DNA from: Sulfurimonas sp.
GTDB taxonomy: Bacteria; Campylobacterota; Campylobacteria; Campylobacterales; Sulfurimonadaceae
Length of the DNA stretch: 6,666 nucleotides
Assembly (NCBI GenBank): GCA_022712775.1
Contig: JAFLJZ010000098.1
Location: forward strand, 1-6,666
Direction of reading: 5' to 3'
Of the stretch, positions 1-4,246 are shown one piece after another. The translations under genes and the position numbers were made by a program. The notes under the pieces were generated by a model that was not told the DNA's origin, ran no database searches, and saw nothing but the letters and a program-made list of their open reading frames with translations. Numbering within the stretch: the stretch's first letter is position 1; every line of letters starts with the position of its first letter.

Positions 1-1455
1 TGGGCACAAACGATGCAGTTTGTTTTAGAGTCTTATGAAAAATCAAATGAGATAATAAAAGAACAATTACAAAAAACTGATGATGCTTTTTTTACATCTC
101 TTAGACTAATCTCAAGATGTGTTGTAAATGGAGCTAGTATCGATAAAAGTACACGTAAACAATTAGGAGAGTTTCTAGTTGATGCTTGGACAAGTGACTC
201 ATCATCAATCGCAGACAGTATTGGGCATTTATTACTTGATGGATTTATTTTTTCATTACCTCAAGTGGCAGAAGAGTATATTATTCAGGGATGGGCTTTA
301 CACTATGGTGGTGCTGAAATTTTAAAAGCTAAAAAAGATAAAAATTTGACAGAAAAAGTTTTAGTAAATATGTTAAGTAAAAATCTCGACTATAAACCCC
401 ATCTACATGATTGGCAAGAAGCAGTGGATGATATCGCAGAAATAGCGTTAGACTTATATATAAAGAAGACACTAGATAAGAACACAAGCGAAAGGGAAAT
501 TGGTGCATTACATTCTTTAATTAATAATCTTGATGATAGTCATATTCATCAATCAAAATGGATAAAGATTGTAAAAGATGAAAGAATCCCATCAATTATT
601 AGAACTATTGCTGCTATTAAAATTTCAGCTTTAGGAGGTACTGAGTTAAGAGAACTGTATTTTCAAGTAAAAGAGGAATGGATAAAGTTGGGAGAAGACT
701 ATGAACACTCATTTTGGTTTATTAATCTTTTTTGGAAAATGCCTGAATGTGAGTTTTTTAGACTAGTTCAAGAAAAAATCTTAACTGATGAACAAATAGA
801 AAAATTACTTGAAAGATTATTTCAATTAAAAATAGAAGAAAAATATATGAGCTTATTACTAGAATTATATAACTCTAAATATTTAACTAATAATATAAAA
901 TTTAAATTAAATCTTTTGCTTTCAAGTAAAGAGGAATTTAATGATGGAATATACGCCGTAGAGCAACTTAGTGTTCAAAATATTGATAACATAATATTGT
1001 GGTGTTTTTTACTTGGACATATTAATCGAGAAGTAGCACTTAAAGGTCTAGAACAATTATCTTTAAGAGGCCTAAAAAAAGATGAGTATATTAATATATT
1101 ATCATCGCTTAGTACAGGCTTGTATTATGTTGTTGAACCTACTTTATCTTGGATGGGAGCTTTAGAAAATAAAAATATTCATCCTGCATTACCAGAATTT
1201 TCAAGTTGGCTTACAGAAGAATCTTCAAAATATAAATATAATGACATGGAAAAGACTATAGTATTAAATGATATTTCGCAAATATCTTCTGAAAAAATTC
1301 AATATGATATTGAAGCATTATTAAATTTAATAGAAATTCACAACACCCTATCTGATCATAGTAGTAAAGGTATGTTCTTAAGTACAATAGAAAAGATATC
1401 TAGTCGTATTGGATTTCGGGTAGTTAATGAAGCCGGGAACTTAGTAATTGAATAA
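1..1455 (+). CDS. Partial helical-repeat protein, probably C-terminal part of a NACHT/STAND-type NTPase
   Basis: The reading frame is open from the first base (W-A-Q-T before the first ATG at 13) and ends with TAA at 1453-1455, leaving 484 residues. The ATG at 13 has no visible ribosome binding site, so the gene almost certainly starts left of the window. The protein is rich in Leu, Ile, Glu and Lys and reads as stacked amphipathic helices of HEAT/TPR-like character, with no signal peptide, membrane segment or enzyme motif. Residues 1-65 resemble the helical region after the NTPase in many NACHT proteins: a Trp-led helix, a short Asp-rich gap (around residue 28), then a helix L-R-L-I-S-R-C-V (33-40) like the family's 'LAARCL' helix. 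If that is right, this is the sensor or autoinhibitory arm of a cytoplasmic defence or signalling ATPase. Walker A/B motifs would lie upstream and cannot be checked. Parts are very AT-rich (8 G/C in 841-900). A generic HEAT-repeat protein is the main alternative. Confidence 0.8.
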   Translation, partial: WAQTMQFVLESYEKSNEIIKEQLQKTDDAFFTSLRLISRCVVNGASIDKSTRKQLGEFLVDAWTSDSSSIADSIGHLLLDGFIFSLPQVAEEYIIQGWALHYGGAEILKAKKDKNLTEKVLVNMLSKNLDYKPHLHDWQEAVDDIAEIALDLYIKKTLDKNTSEREIGALHSLINNLDDSHIHQSKWIKIVKDERIPSIIRTIAAIKISALGGTELRELYFQVKEEWIKLGEDYEHSFWFINLFWKMPECEFFRLVQEKILTDEQIEKLLERLFQLKIEEKYMSLLLELYNSKYLTNNIKFKLNLLLSSKEEFNDGIYAVEQLSVQNIDNIILWCFLLGHINREVALKGLEQLSLRGLKKDEYINILSSLSTGLYYVVEPTLSWMGALENKNIHPALPEFSSWLTEESSKYKYNDMEKTIVLNDISQISSEKIQYDIEALLNLIEIHNTLSDHSSKGMFLSTIEKISSRIGFRVVNEAGNLVIE

Positions 1456-1475
1456 ATAACTTTAAAATATGTGTC

Positions 1476-1492
1476 AGGGTAGATATAGGGTA
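1476..1492. repeat. Two direct AGGGTA hexamers 11 bp apart inside a GTGT...ACAC frame
   Basis: AGGGTA occurs at 1476-1481 and again at 1487-1492, with start points 11 bases apart, about one helical turn. The pair is framed by GTGT (1471-1474) and ACAC (1492-1495). It lies just after the stop of the plus-strand gene. The spacing would suit a protein-binding site, or it may be a remnant of a small repeat element. There is no function I can assign. Confidence 0.35.
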
Positions 1493-1527
1493 CACTTAAA
1501 GGAAAATATGTTTTCTTAAAAAAGAAT

Positions 1528-1553
1528 TTTAAGCCCTTGTTTCAGGGCTTAAA
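1528..1553 (-). terminator. Rho-independent terminator of hpf
   Basis: There is a perfect 10-bp inverted repeat, TTTAAGCCCT (1528-1537) and AGGGCTTAAA (1544-1553), with a 6-base loop. On the minus strand the stem is followed, after a few bases, by TTCTTTTTT (1526-1518), so it fits an intrinsic terminator for hpf, whose stop is about 80 bases upstream. On the plus strand the stem is followed only by GTAATTTGTAG, a weaker U-rich stretch. It may therefore also serve the convergent helical-repeat gene, but less efficiently. Confidence 0.8.
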
Positions 1554-1572
1554 GTAATTTGTAGTTCATATA

Positions 1573-1599
1573 AATAACACGGCGTGATACCGTGTTGTT
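1573..1599. other. Strong hairpin between the convergent genes
   Basis: AACACGG (1576-1582) and CCGTGTT (1590-1596) are perfect inverted repeats with a 7-base loop. Three more outer pairs (one of them T-G) extend the stem to 10 bp. It sits 34 bases after the hpf stop on the minus strand. Neither side has a proper T run (ATTTATATG on the minus strand, AGAGTTG on the plus strand). It may be a second, weak terminator or an mRNA 3'-end stabiliser. Confidence 0.5.
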
Positions 1600-1632
1600 A
1601 GAGTTGTAAATTAAGCCTAATAAAGACCAGTT

Positions 1633-2166
1633 CTAATATAGTCCAAACTTGCCATCATCACGTTTATAAAGAACACGTGTTTTATCTTCATGGTCTATGA
1701 AAATTTCAAATATTTTATCAGAATCTTTGAGGTCGTTTAGTACATCTTCAACTTCTCTTGGTTTGTAAAGTGCTAACTCTACTGGAACGATTTCATCTTC
1801 CATCTCAAGTGTTGCAGATTTAACATCAGCAGCTTCAGATTTAACTTCATTAAGACCAGCTTTTCTATGCCCAGAATCTTTATCATGCATTCTTCTCATA
1901 GCTTTTTGTGCTCGTGAGGTTGCTATGTCTATAGCAGCGTATAAGTCATCATCATTTTGTTTGATGATAATAGAGTTTTTATGTGCTAAATTGATAACAA
2001 ACTCAACAACTGAATTTTCTTTTCCTTTTTTTGTTTGCCCAGATGCAACAACATTTACAGAGATAATATCCATGTTAAATTTGTTGAGTGATTCTATCGA
2101 AGTATTCATGTGAGCTTTTATAGCGTCTGTTAGTTCTAAATGTCTTCCCGTTAAAGAGATATTCAT
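1633..2166 (-). CDS. hpf: Long-form ribosome hibernation promoting factor
   Basis: This 177-residue cytoplasmic protein has the two-part layout of long HPF (RaiA/YfiA/S30AE family). Residues 1-98 form the S30AE domain, starting M-N-I-S-L-T-G-R-H-L-E-L-T and ending in a basic helix around A-Q-K-A-M-R-R-M-H. Residues 99-128 are a charged, low-complexity linker. Residues 129-177 are the C-terminal dimerisation domain, with the typical K-P-R-E-V-E-D-V-L start and a Y-K-R-D-D-G-K-F-G-L-Y end. In this family the N-domain binds the decoding centre of the 30S subunit and the C-domain dimerises to pair 70S ribosomes into inactive 100S particles during starvation. The ATG start is supported by AAGGA (2177-2173) six bases upstream. 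Length and both domains are normal. It follows the pilin operon on the same strand after 54 bases but has its own promoter and terminator, so it probably forms its own transcription unit. Confidence 0.95.
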   Translation of the reverse strand: MNISLTGRHLELTDAIKAHMNTSIESLNKFNMDIISVNVVASGQTKKGKENSVVEFVINLAHKNSIIIKQNDDDLYAAIDIATSRAQKAMRRMHDKDSGHRKAGLNEVKSEAADVKSATLEMEDEIVPVELALYKPREVEDVLNDLKDSDKIFEIFIDHEDKTRVLYKRDDGKFGLY

Positions 2167-2172
2167 TAAAAG

Positions 2173-2177
2173 TCCTT
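2173..2177 (-). promoter_or_regulatory. Ribosome binding site of hpf
   Basis: AAGGA reads on the minus strand at 2177-2173, six bases before the ATG at 2166. It decides the start used for hpf. Confidence 0.75.
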
Positions 2178-2193
2178 TTGTGTATATAGGATT

Positions 2194-2202
2194 ATTATAT
2201 CA
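2194..2202 (-). promoter_or_regulatory. Extended -10 promoter for hpf
   Basis: Reading the minus strand, TGaTATAAT lies at 2202-2194, a perfect extended -10 element. No good -35 hexamer is found at 16-18 bases upstream, which is common for housekeeping promoters in Campylobacterota. A start about 7 bases downstream (near 2187) would leave a leader of around 20 bases containing the ribosome binding site. Confidence 0.7.
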
Positions 2203-2220
2203 CGAAAAGGTTTACAATGG

Positions 2221-2736
2221 TTAAAGTTTTTGGATACTTCTTCTAAAATATCTAATAGGCTCTGATGTGATACTAGAATCAGTTACACTTACTGTAATGT
2301 CCATTAAAACGGAGCCATTTTGTTCATCTGTTATAACCGTTGTGTACATTCTATCTGCAGGTGCAGTAGCATTCGCTGTACAGCTAGTAGGCGGATTTTT
2401 ATAGATGTAAGATATACTAATGTTAATATCATAATAATCATCTGTTATCCCATTAAGTCCATTTAAATCAGGTCTAAAATTTAAACTTGTAATATTGCAA
2501 GGGTCTGCTGCACTATTATCCTGTGAAATACGAAGCAGAGCATATTCAGCAGCACTTTTTGAGAGTAAAATAGCTTGCTCATAAACATATAAGTCAACTG
2601 TTCTTTTTGTTGTTTGTGTTGTTAAGGATAGAGCAAGTGCCATGATTGTAGCAATAATAACAATCACAGCTATCGCCATAATCATAGCCATACCACTTCT
2701 ATGTTTTGCTTTTAGTAAATAGTTTTTTCTTTGCAT
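2221..2736 (-). CDS. MshP/PilX-like minor pilin, possible tip subunit
   Basis: This 171-residue protein has a basic leader (residues 1-14, ending K-H-R-S), then G15 and a long hydrophobic helix (about 16-39). A second helix has the pattern E-Q-A-I-L-L-S-K-S-A-A-E-Y-A-L (53-67), matching the 'A..AA.SGAE.gL' helix of MshP/PilX/GspK-type pilins. The rest is a small globular part with two cysteines (80 and 119), probably disulfide-bonded outside the inner membrane. If cleaved after G15, the mature protein begins M-A-M-I-M and lacks the usual Glu at +5, as in GspK/PilX-class subunits that sit at the tip or cap. The standard Pfam N-methylation motif is therefore absent. The ATG is backed by a full AGGAGGT (2751-2745) eight bases upstream. 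It overlaps the upstream pilin gene by 25 bases, indicating co-translation. It is the last gene of the operon; no clear hairpin terminator follows before hpf. The family call comes from sequence pattern and position. Confidence 0.8.
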   Translation of the reverse strand: MQRKNYLLKAKHRSGMAMIMAIAVIVIIATIMALALSLTTQTTKRTVDLYVYEQAILLSKSAAEYALLRISQDNSAADPCNITSLNFRPDLNGLNGITDDYYDINISISYIYKNPPTSCTANATAPADRMYTTVITDEQNGSVLMDITVSVTDSSITSEPIRYFRRSIQKL

Positions 2737-3611
2737 AAAGAATAACCTCCTGTAGCATCCCCATTAATTATGTCAGTTTTTACACAGACTTGAATTTTTA
2801 CGATGGATCCTATTGCCATGAACTGAAAGGTATCAACATTTTGCATAAGAAGATCTTGTTTGGTAGCAGCAGTATAACTGTCTCCTTCCCATGGTTGATA
2901 GTCTGAGTGTAGAGTAAGGTTTCCATCACTTGATAACACTATCGCATTAGCTGTCCATGAAAGTTTATAATATTCGGATATAGTACTAAATGTACCAGCT
3001 AAGGGAGCTAATTCATTTGGGTTAGCTGTATCTTGAATTGGATGCATTGAACCATTTTGATCTTGCATATACGCTCCCCCATCAGTAGTATCCCAACCAT
3101 AATCGAGTGTAATATCACTATTTGAACCTATAAAATAAATTGCTGCATTATCAATACTTGTGCCACTTCCTCCTGATAAAATATCAATGAGTGTATTTAT
3201 GTCAGTTGTATTTGTCTGAGGAGAAATAATTAAACTATTTCCTGCTCCAACTGCATCTAAATCTGCAATTCCACTCCAGTAAGGATTAGAATCTCCCCGA
3301 AATCCATCTATATCTGTTGAAATCCATTCCAAAACTGTGTATTGGGATGCTTTTGAGGTATTTACATCAGCAAGAGCATCAAATTGAACGCCGGGTATTC
3401 TTGCAATAATAGAATCTTTAATCCTATGTTGAAGCCTTGTAGAAATAAACTCTACGGCTGTAGTGCTATTTGCTTGAAGGGTATGGTTTACTTTTGTATA
3501 AATAAAACTTTTATATGCTTGCGCTAAAAACTCAACTCCAAACTTCCCTATGATTCCCATAATAACTATGACAAAAACAAGCTCAAGCATAGTAAAAGCG
3601 TAACGTTTCAT
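2712..3611 (-). CDS. MshO-like type IV minor pilin
   Basis: This 299-residue protein opens with a type IV prepilin signal: a short leader M-K-R-Y-A, cleavage before F6, then F-T-M-L-E with Glu at +5 and a hydrophobic helix to about residue 31. The following helix, ending in I-S-T-R-L-Q-H-R-I-K-D-S-I (56-68), has the pattern seen after the pilin helix in MshO ('R...eLR.a...S'). The long C-terminal part (70-299) is beta-rich, Gly/Ser/Asp/Asn-rich and predicted to be extracytoplasmic. It includes Gly-Gly-Ser-Gly (147-150) and a final cysteine pair (276, 293), probably a closing disulfide loop. A prepilin peptidase would remove the leader and methylate Phe6; pilus assembly would then incorporate it as a minor subunit. 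The start ATG overlaps the previous stop by one base (TAATG) and has GAGGAG (3623-3618) six bases upstream. PulJ/GspJ-type pseudopilins share the size and layout and are the alternative. Confidence 0.85.
   Translation of the reverse strand: MKRYAFTMLELVFVIVIMGIIGKFGVEFLAQAYKSFIYTKVNHTLQANSTTAVEFISTRLQHRIKDSIIARIPGVQFDALADVNTSKASQYTVLEWISTDIDGFRGDSNPYWSGIADLDAVGAGNSLIISPQTNTTDINTLIDILSGGSGTSIDNAAIYFIGSNSDITLDYGWDTTDGGAYMQDQNGSMHPIQDTANPNELAPLAGTFSTISEYYKLSWTANAIVLSSDGNLTLHSDYQPWEGDSYTAATKQDLLMQNVDTFQFMAIGSIVKIQVCVKTDIINGDATGGYSLCKEKTIY
2745..2751 (-). promoter_or_regulatory. Consensus ribosome binding site inside the upstream pilin gene
   Basis: AGGAGGT reads on the minus strand at 2751-2745, eight bases before the ATG of the MshP-like gene. 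It lies within the last codons of the MshO-like gene, so the downstream start is embedded in coding sequence. This supports that start despite the 25-base overlap. Confidence 0.8.
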
Positions 3612-4246
3612 TAATAGCTCCTCTTGTAGTAATCTATCTCGCCAATATTTGAGCTGAAGGCAGTAAGTGATGTGATGGTAGCACCAGAATCTGGGTCTGT
3701 AATGGTGACATTTATTCGTTTTATATTATTACTAGCTGCGGTAATTGTTCCAAATGAAGCATAAGAAATACTAAAAGTAGAATTATATATTTTTTTATAT
3801 CCTGTTATTGAACCTTCTGTTGTCCCTGCTGAATTAATATAAAGGCTGCGTGCACTAGTATTAATATCATCTAGGTCATCTAAATCCCCTCCATCTGGGC
3901 CAAGAGAGCTTGGTGGTGCTATTGAGAAGTTATTGTCTGAACATCTTCTATGATAAGGTTGGAGTATATGACCTGGTCTTAACTTAGTTGTACTATTACA
4001 ATCTGTTGTTGAGCTCCAAACAACACGAGAAAGAGAAGTGTTGGCATCAAGTGAATTTTCATCCCAACGATAAGTAACTGCTTGGTTTAGTTCTGCAGAA
4101 GCTGCAAAGATAGCTTCTTGAGCGAGACTTCCTTCAGAGTTTTTTGCAATGACCTGATTTACCATTGGTAATGACAAAACAGAAATAGCAATAATTACAA
4201 TAGCAAAGATGAGTTCAATCATTGTAAAGGCGGAATGTCTTACCAC
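3611..4246 (-). CDS. MshD/PilV-like type IV minor pilin
   Basis: This 211-residue prepilin has leader M-V-R-H-S-A, cleavage before F7, then F-T-M-I-E and a hydrophobic helix to about residue 29. Two patterns match what I recall of MshD: W-D-E-N-S (61-65) after the second helix, corresponding to the family's 'FDENSD', and the acidic D-L-D-D-L-D-D-I-N (121-129), corresponding to its 'FDDVDDY'. Between them are two cysteines (83 and 102) and an R-P-G-H-I motif (90-94). The rest is a beta-rich extracytoplasmic domain. The start is GTG at 4246-4244, chosen because AGGAG (4257-4253) lies six bases upstream and because it gives the normal short basic leader. An ATG two bases earlier in another frame belongs to the end of the upstream gene (Met-Trp-stop). 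The gene overlaps that upstream gene by 7 bases and the next by one. Its role is probably as a minor subunit of an MSHA-like pilus. Confidence 0.85.
   Translation of the reverse strand: MVRHSAFTMIELIFAIVIIAISVLSLPMVNQVIAKNSEGSLAQEAIFAASAELNQAVTYRWDENSLDANTSLSRVVWSSTTDCNSTTKLRPGHILQPYHRRCSDNNFSIAPPSSLGPDGGDLDDLDDINTSARSLYINSAGTTEGSITGYKKIYNSTFSISYASFGTITAASNNIKRINVTITDPDSGATITSLTAFSSNIGEIDYYKRSY
3618..3623 (-). promoter_or_regulatory. Ribosome binding site of the MshO-like gene
   Basis: GAGGAG reads on the minus strand at 3623-3618, six bases before the ATG at 3611 and inside the end of the MshD-like gene. With the TAATG junction it suggests translational coupling. Confidence 0.75.

Noticed and set aside
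13..15. ATG at 13 as the true start of the plus-strand gene
   Set aside because: The frame is open to the window edge and there is no ribosome binding site in the bases before it; the upstream codons fit the protein pattern.
1925..2113. 62-codon open frame on the plus strand
   Set aside because: It lies wholly antisense to the S30AE domain of hpf, has no ribosome binding site, and its product resembles nothing; it is a shadow frame.
1633..2736. hpf as a functional member of the pilin operon
   Set aside because: hpf has a 54-base gap, its own extended -10 promoter and its own terminator, and HPF is a housekeeping factor found in many unrelated contexts.
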